From: Amborella trichopoda
Taxonomy: Eukaryota; Streptophyta; Magnoliopsida; Amborellales; Amborellaceae
Direction: 5' to 3'
Length of the DNA: 64,000 nucleotides
Assembly (NCBI RefSeq): GCF_000471905.2
Contig: NW_006497560.1
Span: 2,549,883 to 2,613,882, forward strand
Both the position numbers and the translations under genes were made by a program. Below, piece after piece: positions 33,004-45,564 of the stretch (positions within the stretch are counted from its first letter, which is position 1; every line of letters starts with the position of its first letter). A model generated the notes under the pieces. It saw only the letters and a program-made list of their open reading frames with translations. It was not told the DNA's origin and ran no database searches.

Positions 33004-34035
33004 TTTTTGGGTCTTTGGGAATTTCATATGCTTTTTATTCCTTTCTTTTGTCATGAGGACACTTTTTTATTTTTCTTAGTGAATGTGGATGCCTCTCTTC
33101 TTCTTCTTCTTATATTGCATGGGCCTTCCCATCATTTTCCTTCCCTTTTACAGGGTCCATTTCTAATGTTCAATCGAGCACACTTATTTTCTTTTTTTTT
33201 TGGACTACGATATGAGTTGACCTATGGGACCTCAAGATTGACTTCTTGAGACTTTGATGGCTCCTTCTTTGGCTTTTGCAGATGCCACTTGTAAATGGGG
33301 CTTTTCTTTTAACTGCTCTTTCTTTGGAACTCGACAATGCTTCTTCATTTGTTTTGTCGGCGTTGCTTCATTTTTTTTTCCCCTTTACTTTTTCTTACCC
33401 GTTTGAGAGACCGCCATATTGATTTACTTACAAATGGTTTTTAAATGACCTTTTAAAATTCAAGAGCACCTTGATTTGTTTTGATGGAGGACTTACGGAC
33501 GGGGGATTTTTTTTGGCTCTGCCCCTTTCTTGAAGATAGATGATGCTTCTTGTGGCACGTCGCTCTAAAACCAAGTAAGGATGTCCTCATATTCCTCCAC
33601 GAATGTGATCATCTTTTTTGTTCTGAAGGTGGTCGAGAGGTCTTAATTGTGGTTACCTCAGATCACCCTTGCCCTTAGATTGGTATCTAACATTTCTTTG
33701 ATAGTGGTTGACAAATTTTCCTCAAATACTTTGAATGGCTCTACTAAAACTTTGGATATTTAGAATCAAAATCACTTGTCTGCTTCTTAATCCTTCTATC
33801 TCTCAGATATTTAGAATCAAAATCACTTGTCTGCTTCTTAATCCTTCTATCTCTCACTCGGGTGGCTAAGCTCAGTCAGTTTCCCCTTTTAAATGCTTAA
33901 ACGTTTCTTATAACAACGTGTATTTTGAGTGTACTTTAAATTAGATGGATTTTTAACAAAATTTTAATTAAATTGCCCCAGAATAGGTGCATTAGAAAAA
34001 ACTAAGTGAACGTGAGGTGCCTTAGAAGCTACCCC
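33004..34035 (-). other. T-rich DNA with a possible Ty3/gypsy pol trace
   Basis: Mostly unassigned. On the minus strand at about 33,530-33,750 the translation contains MITFVEEYEDILTWF. This recalls the '...LLREYxDVFAWSYxDMPG' lead into gypsy reverse transcriptase. It is a weak, short match and the rest shows nothing. Confidence 0.25.
33755..33856. repeat. Perfect 51-bp tandem duplication
   Basis: GATATTTAGAATCAAAATCA starts at 33,755 and again at 33,806; the two 51-bp copies look identical. No transposon feature explains it. Confidence 0.95.
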
Positions 34036-35588
34036 TGAAAGAAAGACCTATGTGGTCTTTTACCGGAGAATTTTTTTTTTTTTTTTTTTCACCCCTTTCT
34101 TTTGGCAAAAGATCACTTACAGGTGGTCTTTATTATAATAAGATAAATTTCAAAATAAAATCAACATAACAATAAAACCAAAGTCTTAACAACTTGATAC
34201 CATTGAAACAACTATGCACTATGTTAAGAATAAAAGATAAGATTGTAAGAAACAAAAGGAAGAGTACTAGAGATTACCTCAACCGGGTTTATTATACGCC
34301 ACACCGAGTTACCACCATCCGATGGCATGAGATCAATGGTCTAGCTTCAATCTCGAACCAGGAAAACAAATTTTGACCATGCCACACCAATGGAACATGA
34401 ACCCCTTTAATCACAAACTCAAACCCTAGGTGAATTCTTTTAGCAACCTAGTTTGAGAGAGATAGATTCTATTTTTGCTAAACCCTAAAACCGTTTAGCC
34501 ATAAATCCATATTTGAGAGATAGGACAGAAGAACTTCATAATCTAAACTTTTAGGTTCTTTCACAATGTGGGAGAGAGAGATCAAACATGAGAGAGATAA
34601 ACTTTCTTAAGAGAGAAATAGAAAGATAAGGTGTAGAGATTTTTTTATGGAGACGATTCTTTTTTATAGGCTTTGAATAAGATTAGGGTTTCTTAGAGTT
34701 TTCTTTAGCGTGCCTCTTCTTGTGAGATTGAACATAGACCGTCGATCAAGGGTGATTTGTGGAGTGAGAGATCTGAGTCATCCATTCCATAGATAAGCCA
34801 TCAATATTATGGAATGTGCATGAACCATTATCTCCCTTTTCTAAACCATTTTCCCATCAATAAAAATTAAATAAATTAAATCTAATCAAAATATTGTGCA
34901 TACCATAAAATAGCACAAATCTACTCAATCTTTCCACAAAATTTTTCAAAGATATATCAAGTCAATATTTAGTCAATATCTTCCAATCATATGGCCACTT
35001 GCAATATCACCAAAAAATAGGAAAGAGAATAAAGGTGGGGCATGCCACCCAAGGGAGGCACTCATGGGCCCACCTTCTAAAAAAATATGGCAGGCCCATA
35101 TGCACAATGGGCCCCCATGATATTTTTATATATTTAAAATTAGTAAAAAGATTTTAGAATATTATTTGAATATTTAAACAATTGTAAAATCAATATCTTT
35201 AAGTTTATAAATCCAAAAATTATAAATAAAATATTCAGGGGTTCATAAAAATTCAAATAATAATCTTAAAATAATTTTCATCATAAAAGAAACACAATTA
35301 AATTAATTTGATGAGAAAATGATCCATATGGTTTAGGAATCAACAATCATGGGGCACTCCACCTTCAATTGTGGACTACAGACCACACTTGCTTTATCAT
35401 ACCGACTCAATATTTCCCATGACCCACAGTCCAAGTAGGGGCTCATTAGCAGGTCACCAAAATTCGTCCGATGAGACAAGATATCACAATCCCAGTCTGT
35501 GGATTTCAGGTCCTTTCCTAGAGACAAGTCAAGGTCACGAAGACCTTACGCGACCACAGCTCTATTGCTCATAGGGGTATCTCTCATA
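34036..35588 (-). repeat. Part of an LTR related to the solo LTR at 50,501
   Basis: It begins TGAAAGAAAGACCTATGTGG, as the copy at 50,501 does, and follows that copy closely to CTCTCATA at 35,588, where similarity ends. The last 350-400 bp of the other copy are not present here. Shared landmarks include the GAGAGA leader, the minus-strand TATA region near 34,660 and the 'GGGGCACTCCACCTTCAA' block. It ends without a recognisable boundary. Confidence 0.7.
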
Positions 35589-37689
35589 GACCATGTCTAA
35601 TTAGGTGGACTATCTTGACCATGAGGACTTGTGTCTAATTAAGGAAGTCATGCCCTGCACCACTTGGTTTCTAGGGTTTTTTCTTTTTTTGGTGCAATAT
35701 CCAACTTAGATGGGTCATCCATTGGCTTTTTCTGAGAGGATGGCTCGATTGGGTTCTCTAGGTTGGGTTATTATCCCACTTAGGCAGGTTGTCTAGAAAG
35801 TAAGGTGATGGTGGTCCTTGTAGCAAAACAAGGTGATAAGTTTCATACAAACTCCAAATGAAAATAAACAAAGATAAACCTCAGAGTCGGAGACAAAATT
35901 TATTTTTGATCCTATCAAGATCATAATCTTTTAGCTAGACTAGAATAGAGGAGTTCTAAGGATTAAAGGAATTCTTGTTTCCTCTACCTCTATTCTCATC
36001 TATTACAAGGTAGAAAACCTTTGTTCTAAAGGCTCTGTTACATAAAGACTCCAAGGAACTAGAAAATAACCACGGACATACCCCTCTTACTTAGCAATAA
36101 AAGGTGCTTCAAGATATCATCAGTAGTGTTCTTAGAAGCACCATTTTACCTAGAAGATTGACCAATGTTGTTAAATTCACTTCGGTCGAGGCCAAAACCT
36201 TTTGTGTTTCCCTCTAAACCAAAGCGAAGTGAAGAAAAAACCAATCTCTTCGACCAGATTTGGCATGATTCGATCGCTTTGGCCAGATTCGGGTCAATTC
36301 ATATGAAAAAATACAGGTTCAGCCGAATAGGATGGGGTAAGCAATAAATTTTATAACGTCCCAAGGGCACTAAAAAAAATTGTAACCCCACTTCTAGCCA
36401 TTTTAATGTTTAAATGGCTGGAATCGTTTTCCTTTAGCAAAGTGATGGGGGATCCATTTTCACAGCCGCCATTTTGGCTGGAATCCTGACCAGAATGTGT
36501 AGGTAGATCGGAGTAGAAAAATGAATTAGGCCTTGATGGCATTAAATTTGGCCGAAATTTAAAGATAGATGAGACAAAACTACAAGTTGGTATTTTATTG
36601 CAGGAAGCCAAAGATTGCAGGGAGAACATAGATGATTTATGGTTTTATTGCTTGAACTTTAGCTGGGAATTGCAGGGAGAACCCACAATTTAGGGTTTCA
36701 CGGTCCTAAACTTAGCGCTACTTTACAATAATAATGAAAAAAATGTTTAGGGTTGCACTGCCTGAATTTAGCCCCGATTTACAGGAATAACGAAAGAAAT
36801 TATGTAATGCCCGAAATTTTAACTGGAATTTGCATAGAGAAAGGGGAAATCCAAGGGACTGGGGTTTTAGCCTATTTGGAGAGAGGTCTCAAATGAAGAT
36901 TCCAGCAAAAATAAAAGGTTTCTCGTAGGATTTTGGTGAATATTCTGCCAATATTTGGATACAAATTGCCGTGAAATTGAACTTTTCGCTCGAATTTGGT
37001 TTTTTTTTTCCCCGCAAAGTTTGTTTATCTACTCTTTGTTCCTCTTCTTGAATGTGTGTTTATTACGGTTTCAACTTTGAAGGTGTTGAGTAATTATTTT
37101 AGAAAGAGAATTCGTGCCTTTTCATTTTTGCCCTTTTTCTCTTAGTCTTACTTTTGGTCGACAAGAACATTAGTCTTGTTTGGCTGATCTTAATGTCTTA
37201 ATGGGTGCATATCGATTATTTATTCATTTGATTTATTATTTAGTGTTTAATAGTTGTTTGGGCCAAATTATTTTATTTTTTTTATTTTTCTATTATTAAT
37301 TTTTTATATACAAATATATACTTTATTGGTATCAAATTTTTTTAAAAAAATAAAAGACCAAAGTCTTCCCCTTGAATTGGCTAAAGCACCGAATTGCTTC
37401 GGATTTCTTTTTTTTTCTCTCAAATGGTTACTCAAATATTTTTCAAAAACGCCCTCAACATAGTGGAACAATATGCTTTTAGAGTCATTTGAGAGATTTG
37501 TTGGAATGCATAATCATCCCTTAATGAATGTTTATCTCTTAATGAACGTTTGATCATGGGCCTAACATCTTCAAATCCATGTATTTTTCTTGAACATCTT
37601 TTGCCTTAGTTAAGATTGTAATGGTTTAGGATGTACCTAATCCAACTACACCCCATTTGAATTCGATTTTGGATTATCTGAATGTTCAC

Positions 37690-37800
37690 CATGGCTTGCC
37701 ACATGGCTTGCCACTATTTTAGAGATGCAAACTCGGAGCTAGATTGGCTTACTAGAGATGGTGTTCAAGGAGATATTCAGAGGGAATTGCACTACATTCT
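37690..37800 (+). pseudogene. Possible RNase H tail of an old LINE
   Basis: One plus frame reads FRDANSELDWLTRDGVQGDI, similar in layout to the C-terminal '(Y/F)REGNxxADxLAKxG' motif of plant LINE-type RNase H; compare the tail near 54,860-54,915. It is followed by a stretch like a LINE 3' untranslated region but no clear poly(A). A short and uncertain match. Confidence 0.25.
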
Positions 37801-38103
37801 CTGTCTTTTTTTTCCCTTGTAATTCTATTCCCTCTTCTTCTCTTGTACATCCTCTATTTTAATGGAAGTTAATGGTTAACGTTCCAAAGAAAGTTAGATG
37901 CTATTCAAATTTCAAAATGCCTTCCTGGAAATGAGTATTTAGATTTCTTTGAATTCCATCGATGATTGGAGTTAAATTTAATTCATGCATTTTCCAATAG
38001 GGTTGTACATGAAACCCTTTTCTCTCTTTTTTTCCTCCTCTTCCTGAATTTGTGGTTTCTTCTTGTTCATGACATGCTTATTTGAAGTTCTTTCTGTTAA
38101 CTT

Positions 38104-38394
38104 TTAATCAATCAAGGAGACTTTAGAGCAAATTGCATATCTCAACCTTTTTAAAATGCAAAGAACCTTAGGTTTGACAATGCCTGAGTCATCTTCTTGG
38201 TACAAATAGGAGGCTTCCATTTTCCAACGTCTTTGCATGGGCTCTCCCATGTGGTTTCCTGATAAAGAAATTTCCGACAAAGTCGTCGTTAGCACCTCAA
38301 GGAACATAAGATTTTCCTCAATAATTTGAGAAAAGACAAGCCCCTTCGTATCCTTCTCTTTGCATTTCTTTGAATCCTCTTGAGAAATCTGCAA
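38104..38394 (-). other. Unrecognised 96-codon open frame
   Basis: The predicted peptide is charged (Lys/Glu-rich start 'QISQEDSKKCKEKDTKG') with no known motif. The frame upstream on the minus strand (38,400-38,600) reads protein-like in pieces but contains stops. It could be a decayed host exon or chance. No promoter, splice or neighbour evidence. Confidence 0.2.
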
Positions 38395-38770
38395 TTCTTG
38401 CCTCTACATATCTTCTATTTTCTTAGTCTTCATTAAAAAATGATTGTTAGCAAGGATGAGAGTCATGTAACATCTTTATTTGCCTTAGTTCGTGGAGTTC
38501 TAATCCATGTTTGACTCTATCTTTGAATTCCAAAGTCCTACTCCGATGAAACTTGCTTAACCAATTATTTGAGCTAGTTTCTCATAGCAAGGCCTCAACC
38601 CAAAGATTTTTTTTGTTTCTAAGTCTCTTCTTTTCTCTTTTTCGTTTTTTCTTTTCATTATTAAACTCCCTAGGGGTTCGTTCTATTATTAAACTCCCTA
38701 GGGGAACATTTCATAACTAGAAAATGGGGATTCCATGGAACTTATATAGTAAAGTCTGAATAAGCAAGAA

Positions 38771-38848
38771 GATATACCGAAGATCTAGAATGCTTGTTTG
38801 ATAACATGAAGATATACCGAAGATCTAGAATGCTTGTTTGATAACATG
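38771..38848. repeat. Perfect 40-bp tandem duplication
   Basis: GATATACCGAAGATCTAGAA starts at 38,771 and 38,811 with no difference seen over the unit. Confidence 0.95.
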
Positions 38849-38929
38849 TCTAGAAGTTTTCCAATTCGTGGATCAGGCTTCATAATAATAACAAAGCTTC
38901 AAAGTAATTAGGCTTTATAGCATCACAAA

Positions 38930-39508
38930 CAGAGAGAGTATGGTTGGAGAGAGAGAGAGAGAGAGGACTTTAGAGAGAAAGGATATGGTTAGATAGAGAA
39001 CGGGCAAATTTAGATAGAGAAAGGGAGTTAGAGAGCCAAAGGGTGTGGCTAAGGAGAGAGGACTTATAGAGAAGCAAATAGTTAGAGAAAAGGAGTTAGA
39101 GAGAGAATGGGCACATTTAGAGAGAGAATGAAATTATAGAAAGAAATGACAAGATTGAAGACAAAGTGGACGGTTAGAGAGATAAATGAGTTAGAGAGAA
39201 ATATGCAATTGTTAAAGAGGAATTGAGGAGAGAGTGCATGATTTAATAAAACAGTTAGAGAGAGAAAGATGAGGAACAATGAGAAAGATAGAGAGGACTT
39301 AGAGAAAGAAAGAACAGAGTTAGAGAGAGTAATTGAGAGGGCACAGTTAGATAGGGCAAAGTTAGAGAGAGCACTGCATTGGAGAGAGAAAGGGCACATT
39401 TGGGGAGAGAGGAATCAAAGACAAAAAAGGTATAATTAAAGAGAGAGAGAGAGAGAGAAAGAGAGTAAGGAGTTAGAACGAGAGAAAGGACATCAAAAAA
39501 AGAAAGAA
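38930..39508. repeat. Degenerate GA-rich repeat, GTTAGAGAGAGAAAGGG
   Basis: Irregular units of 15-40 bp with TTAGAGAGA cores. The LINE beginning at about 39,524 is inserted at its right edge, with the left target duplication at 39,509-39,523. Confidence 0.8.
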
Positions 39509-39679
39509 TGTGAGAAGCAAACTAAAGGGAGGATGGGATGAGCTGGTGAGGGAGAAAATGATGATGATGCAAATAAACAAGGATCTTGTATCCCTAGGCT
39601 GATGCTGGATGAGGAGGATGTTCATGAAGGCATCAAGCGATTGATGGCATTGGTGGTGGGATCTTTTTCACCACCATCC

Positions 39680-41400
39680 AATGATATGTTTGGCCTGAGA
39701 GACTAGGCTTAGAGGACATCATGTCTTTCTTATGAGCTTGAGGTGAGGAAATTGGCTGATAATCAATGCGGCTTCCTTCTAACCTCAAAAGATTATGTCC
39801 AGAAAGCCTTGATGCTACCTATCTGTCACGTTAAAAGTTGGAATCCTTTGATTCATTCCTCTCTTATTCAAAAAGATTTTAATTGGATTAGAATTCATGG
39901 TATTTCGTTTAATGCTTAGACCACTAGTGTTTAATGCTTAGACCATTAGTGTTCTCCAGAAAATGGGGGATTTGTGTCACAGTTTTGTTTGTATGGATTG
40001 GGGTACGCCAAAGTGTGGAGATATATACTTTGCTCGTATTAAAGTCAAAAGGAATTCAATTTCACCTAGTCCAAGGAATATCACACTACCAATAAAAAAT
40101 CAAGATTTCATGATTCGTGTGCAGATGAAGGGTGTTAAATAACTTCTTGTTCAAAATGGTGATAGGCATAATGAGGTTTTTTGAGGGACGATGGGGATAA
40201 GTGATCCGATGTTGAAATAGAATGTGGTAATAGAGGGTACGGAGTGGAAGGGTGTCATTGTTGACAGGGGTAAAGCTCCTGAGGCTCCAAATTACAGGCA
40301 AAGGGCTACAATGGATGTTGGTTTGAGAAATGGATTTAACCATATACATGGATGGATGGATGGATGGAGGATCTCGGTTGGGGAGAGATGAATACTCAGA
40401 GAAATTCAAATTGAAGAAAGTATGGAGACCTAAAGTGGGGCTACAAATTTGGGGAGTGGAGCCACAATCTCGAGGTAACAATTTTGTTAATTTGAAAGCT
40501 GCCAAAAATGCTTATGAGGTGGCGGTTAATAATTCTTTATTGGGGCATGTTGGGCGTAGTCATTTGGGGAAAGGGGATCGTGTTGATAAAGAAAAAGAAA
40601 CTATTGATGCAAGAGAGGTTAACTTGGGAAAGAAAATATCTTTAATAGCGGGGGGGGAGGAAATTCATAAAGTGATTTGCCATAATAGTGGGCCTCCCTT
40701 TGGTTAATAAGGACGATGACTTTGATTTGAAAGTACAAAAGGGGAAAGGAGATGATTTACCCATTGAACCTATCAAAGTGGGGGCCTATAAAATGACTGG
40801 TGTTGTTAGAGGGTCTAGCCTCCTTTTTGTAGTAGAGATTCTGGTGAGTATCATTTTCCTCTTTCAGTTGCATAAAAGAATAGCAACAATTTTCTCGACT
40901 ACATTGTGGTAAAAAATGGCAATCAAGTTTCAGCCGCTTCAGAGAGCAGCCCATAGAAGGATTGATAGGGGTCGCGAATCCAAGTGGAGGAACAAGGATT
41001 GTTGGTGGTGGTTTTAGATGAAGAGGTGGAGCCACTACAGGTATTGCCAACGGCTGAATCTATGACGATTAGCTTGGGATATGATGATTAGTCATCAGAT
41101 GGGCAAGATGTTGTTGTGAATCCTTTAGTTGTTGTGACGGGAGATCTGATGGAAGGCAACTATCTGACTGTGGATAATCTTGTAGCTAATATGATGGGGG
41201 ATGATAATGAGGAGGTTGAGATTAATGGTGATACTGGTGAGGTTCCTGCTCAAGAGGGAGCGATTTTGGAAATGGTTAATTTGGTTGGAGAGGGAATGCT
41301 TGCGGGTCAGGGTGGAGAGAGAGTGGTTGGGGAAGGATGTATTGGGGAGGAATGGGTTGACAATAATGTAGGTGTTGAGGCATCATAAGGAGATCGTATA
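39680..41400 (+). pseudogene. LINE 1 ORF1, first part
   Basis: This is the nucleic-acid-binding ORF1 of a plant L1 LINE. Pieces in different frames are visible: 39,740-39,930 (DUF4283-like region, tentative), 40,330-40,707 (125 codons, basic, with EPQSRGNNFVNLKAAKNAY) and 41,116-41,388 (acidic, Glu/Val/Gly-rich, ending NNVGVEAS and a stop at 41,386-41,388). At least two frame changes and internal stops are present. The sequence is cut at 41,400 by the copia element and resumes at 48,283. Confidence 0.55.
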
Positions 41401-42107
41401 TGTTATTCCTAATATTGAAAATTAATAAATAAATAAAATCGATAAACAACTTACTCAGATATGTCTTTAAATCACACGAGAGACTTAAGGTTCCATATTA
41501 AAACCTATAGACCAAGTCATCCAGTGACAGACTATCTTGAGAGTCCTCTTAGCAAATCTCTTTCACCAATTTTTCATCATTCTCACTCTATTACTTGAGG
41601 TTAGCCACTTTTTATAGAGAACCATATTTTATAACTCTCATAGTCATAGTTTATAGGAGTTGAGATCCAAATATAACTCCTGCCTTAATTTTCTTAAGTG
41701 CAACCAATTAGGATTAACAAGTTGTCACCAAACTGTTAATCCTATATAATGAGCTAAACCTGTCATTAGTGTACTAATGACTCACACAATAGGATGTCAT
41801 CCAAGCATTCATACAAATTGATAAAAGATATTTAAAAATTAAATTATTTTGTATATCTATAATATATATATATATATATAACAATTCTTACAAAGAATCC
41901 AAACACATCACTAGGTTTTCCCTCCAGTGACACTGGGTTTTCCCTCCAATGTAACATCCTATAAAAGCTCCAAAATAGATCCTAGTATATGGCATTGCCT
42001 CATGTCAACCACATGGGATTTTGCATATATTATACAATATGGCTTTTGTACCATTATTGTAAAAAAAATTCACGGGATACAAGGGCATGATAGGTCATAT
42101 TTCAAAC
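41401..42107 (-). repeat. 3' LTR of the copia element
   Basis: Runs from TGTTATTCCTAATATTG to ...ATTTCAAACA on the plus strand (reversed relative to the element). It contains an (AT)n tract near 41,864 that the other LTR has in shorter form. Confidence 0.9.
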
Positions 42108-42122
42108 ATCTTCCACTTGGCC
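42108..42122 (-). other. Polypurine tract of the copia element
   Basis: On the minus strand GGCCAAGTGGAAGA directly precedes the 3' LTR; compare the usual copia CAAGTGGGAGA. Next to it (42,130-42,290) are two degenerate copies of an LTR-internal phrase around 'ATGGCATTGCCTCATG'. Confidence 0.6.
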
Positions 42123-42303
42123 TGTAGGCCCTTTAACTTCTTGTACATGGCATTGCCTCATGCTTTCTACATGGGATTTCCATATACCCAACCTGAAGGC
42201 TCTTTGACATCTTGTATATGGCATTGCCTCATGTTTTTCACATAGGATTTTCATATACCCACCAATATAATTTTATGAACCATTATTGGATTTCCTTTTA
42301 GAC

Positions 42304-43719
42304 TTATCTTAGTCTTATAGCCGCTATATGTGTCTCAAAAATTTCCCAGCTCAATACCTTAGTCAATGGCTTTGCAATCATCTCATTTGAAGGTATGTAA
42401 TCAACTATTACATCTCCATATTCCACTACATCTCGAATCTGGTGGTACCTCCTACGAATGTGTTTGGATTTAGAGTTTATTTTTAAATCCTTGATAGTGA
42501 CAATGGCTACTTGATTATCACATAACATGTTTATAGTCTCATTTTCAATGCATTCCAACTTTAAATCCATGAGGAAATTTTTCAACCAAACAGCCTCTTG
42601 TGATCCTAAACTGCAAGCCACATATTCTGCTTCCACGATTGACAAAGCAACACAATCTTGTTTTTTTTTACACCATGATACAGCACCTCTACCAAGTGTG
42701 AAAATAAAACCCGAAGAAGATTTACTATCATCATAGTCACCACTCTAATATGCATCAGGTAACCCTGAGGCCTAAGGGAAGAACCCTGATAGTGCAACTT
42801 GTATTTATTTGTTCCTTGGATATATCTTAATATCATTTTTATTGCTTGCCAATGTATCATTTTGGGGTTTCTTTGATACCTGCTAACAAGTCCAACAACA
42901 AAACATAGATCTGATCTAGTGTACGACATAGCATAATTAATGCACCCAATTGCTTGAGCATATGAAATATTTTTCATGTCATCATTATCATTAGTAGGTC
43001 ATAAATCAATGGATAATTTAATTGCTTTATCAACAGGGGTGGAGACCGGCTTGCATAGATCTACTTTAGACTTCTTAAGAACACATTCTAAATAATGCTC
43101 TTGAGATAAGCTGAGCATCATTTTTATCTATCTATTGTAATTTCAATTCCTAAAACATATGATGCAACCCCCATATCCTTCATTTCCAAATTATATTTCA
43201 ACCATGATTTTGTTTCGTTAATCATATCTATATCATTTCCAACAATCAAAATATCATCCACATATAAAGACAATATCACTATCTTACTCCCAATAATCTT
43301 AAATATAAATACAATCTTCAACAATATATCTTTCAGGTTGTAACATGTATATCTCTTCATTTAAATTTTCATTAAAAAATGCAGTTTTAACATCCATTTG
43401 AAACAATTCTAAATCAAGGTTGGCCACAATAGGCATCAAAATTTTAACAGAAGGAAATCTTATTACTGGAGAAAAAATATCAACAAAATCTATACCTTCC
43501 TTTTGGTTATACCCTTTAGCAACAAGTCATGCTTTATATCTATCTATACTACTGTCAACCTTGAGTTTTCTTTTTAATATCCATTTGCAACCAATGGGTT
43601 TTCTCCCACTAGCCAAATCTACCAACTCACATACATGGTTTTTAGTTATAGAATCCATTTATTCATTCATAGCATTACTCCAAAATTTAGATTCATCAGA
43701 ATTAATAGCTGCTTTATAA
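42304..43719 (-). pseudogene. copia reverse transcriptase and RNase H (fossil)
   Basis: RNase H: SIVEAEYVACSLGSQEAVWL and MLCDNQVAI followed by KHIRRRYHQIRD (42,304-42,645). Reverse transcriptase: SLYVDDILIVGND, the catalytic YVDD box, near 43,240-43,280, then MKDMGVASYVLGIEI. Upstream to about 43,720 more weakly conserved reverse transcriptase sequence follows. These domains would copy RNA into DNA and degrade the RNA in the particle. Several breaks are present. Confidence 0.85.
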
Positions 43720-43789
43720 TTTGACAATTCAGGAATATCGTGACAAGCAAAATTATAGTATTGGTCGAGAGTGTCCATGCAAATAAAAC

Positions 43790-44760
43790 TCTAATATGGT
43801 TCTAAATGATATGGTGCTCTTCTGTTCCTAGAACTTCTCCTAGGTTCACTGTAATCTACATTAGTAAGTTCAAATGTATCACTCCCACTATACATATAGT
43901 TATCAAGGTTTTCTATATTAGGATCATAATATTCTATGTTTTCATTTACTTTTTTGTTATTATCTAATTCATGTATATCTATAAGAGAAAGTTTGCCTAT
44001 TAACATATGTTCTTCTAAGAAATGTGCATCTCTAGATTCAACCAAAGATTTGGTCTCATGGTCATAATATAACCCTTAGAAGTATCAGAATACCCTATGA
44101 ATGAGCATTTTTTAGTTTTAACATGCAACTTAGATCTCTCGTGGCTCAGGATAAGTACATGAGCATCACAACCCCAAATTTTTAAATGTTCCAATCGAAG
44201 TTTACGTCCAGTCCATAACTCATAAGGTGTTTTCTCAACGGATTTTGAGGGAACCCAATTTAAAATATACATAGCAATATGCAATGCTTCCCCCTAAAAA
44301 ATTGACGACAAGTTAGCATGACTCGTCATCGTTCGCACCATTTTCATAAGAGTTCGGTTACGCCTTTCAGCAACACCATCTTGTTAGGGTGTGTGGGGCA
44401 TGGTCTTATGGTGTATTATCCCATTTTCTTTACAAAAAATATCAAACAAATTAGAACAATATTCCCCTCCTCAGTCCATTCTAAGGATTTAAATTCTTTT
44501 ATCCAATTGGCTTTCAATTTCTAATTTAAATTATTTGAACATTTCAAGTGTATCAGATTGTCTACTAATTAGATAAGTATAACCAAATCTTGAATAATCA
44601 TCAATGAATGAAATAAAATACTCAATGCCCCTATGCGTTTTTACATTAAGTGGCTCACAAATATCAAAATGAATAATAGACAATAAATCATAAGATCTAG
44701 TTGTTTTATTAAAGGGTTTTCTACTTATTTTCCCAGATAAATATGGTTCAATATTTTTAA
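43790..44760 (-). pseudogene. copia integrase region (fossil)
   Basis: The C-terminal integrase motif KTPYELWTGRKLRLEHLKIW followed by GCDAHVL and a KCSFIGYSDTSKGY segment (44,015-44,284) is typical of copia integrase. The 43,791-44,045 stretch is the acidic linker to reverse transcriptase ending in RRSSRNRRAPYHLEPY. The catalytic core part toward 44,760 is recognisable in pieces. Broken. Confidence 0.8.
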
Positions 44761-44764
44761 AATC

Positions 44765-45560
44765 TCAATTCGTTATTTTAGGAATCAAGTCATCATTAAC
44801 AAGTCTAAAAATTTTATTGCTACTGATATGACCCAAACGCATATGCCACAAAAAAGAAGTTTCATCATCACACACATTTAAGTAAGCAGAAGAAGATGAA
44901 ATTTCATTTATTTTATCAAGCAAATACATATCCCCTCGAGTTTTCCCCCATACAACGATTTTCCTATTAATCCCAATTGAAACTTTCTCATCCTTGAAAC
45001 GAACTTTATATCCCTTGGCATCAAGCCTCCTGACTGACAGCAAGTTATAACGCATGGAAAAAGCATAAAGAGTATTAGAAAGGAGTAATAAGTTCCCATT
45101 TGGGATGGCTAATTTATAAGTGTCAACAACCAATACATCAGACTTAGAATCATTGCCTATAGAGATGATATGTTCCCCAACTTTAAGTTCTTTAAGTTCC
45201 ACAAAGCCCTCTCTAGATCTGGATATGTGTTTAGTGGCTCCAGAGTCCACCCACCAATCATCAATAGACACATTAACTATTAAACAATTAACTACTGCAC
45301 ACAAGTAGTAACGACCTTGGTTGAGTGTCTCGGGTGCCCCCTCAGACTTAGAATCATTTCTTATAGAGATGACATGTTCCTCAACTTTAAGTTCTTTAAG
45401 TTCTTTAAGTTCCACAAAGCCCTCTCTAGATCTGGATATGTGTTAAGTGGCTCCAGAGTCCACCCACCAATCATCAATAGGCACATTAGCTATTAAACAA
45501 TTAACTACTACACACAAGTAGTAACGACCTTGGTTGGGTGTCTTGGGTACCCCCTTGTTT
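44765..45560 (-). pseudogene. copia protease and gag-pre-integrase region (fossil)
   Basis: A 216-codon minus frame (44,765-45,415) carries WWVDSGATKHIS, the aspartic-protease active-site box, and the pre-integrase motif FLWHMRLGHISSNKIFRLV. The protease box is seen twice because of a local tandem repeat of about 0.2 kb. The family's protease cleaves the gag-pol polyprotein. Confidence 0.8.
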
Positions 45561-45564
45561 GGGC

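Larger units (their letters stand above)
35589..38939. other. Unassigned intergenic DNA
   Basis: No firm gene or element. 36,150-36,340 has alternating TTCGGTCGAG / TTCGACCAGA words. 36,580-36,850 has about four degenerate units of 65-75 bp (GCTTGAACTTTAGCTGGGAA and relatives). 37,220-37,480 is A/T-rich. 37,690-37,720 has a 13-bp duplication of CATGGCTTGCCA. 38,650-38,705 repeats ATTAAACTCCCTAGGGG twice. Two weak coding traces are listed separately. Confidence 0.5.
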
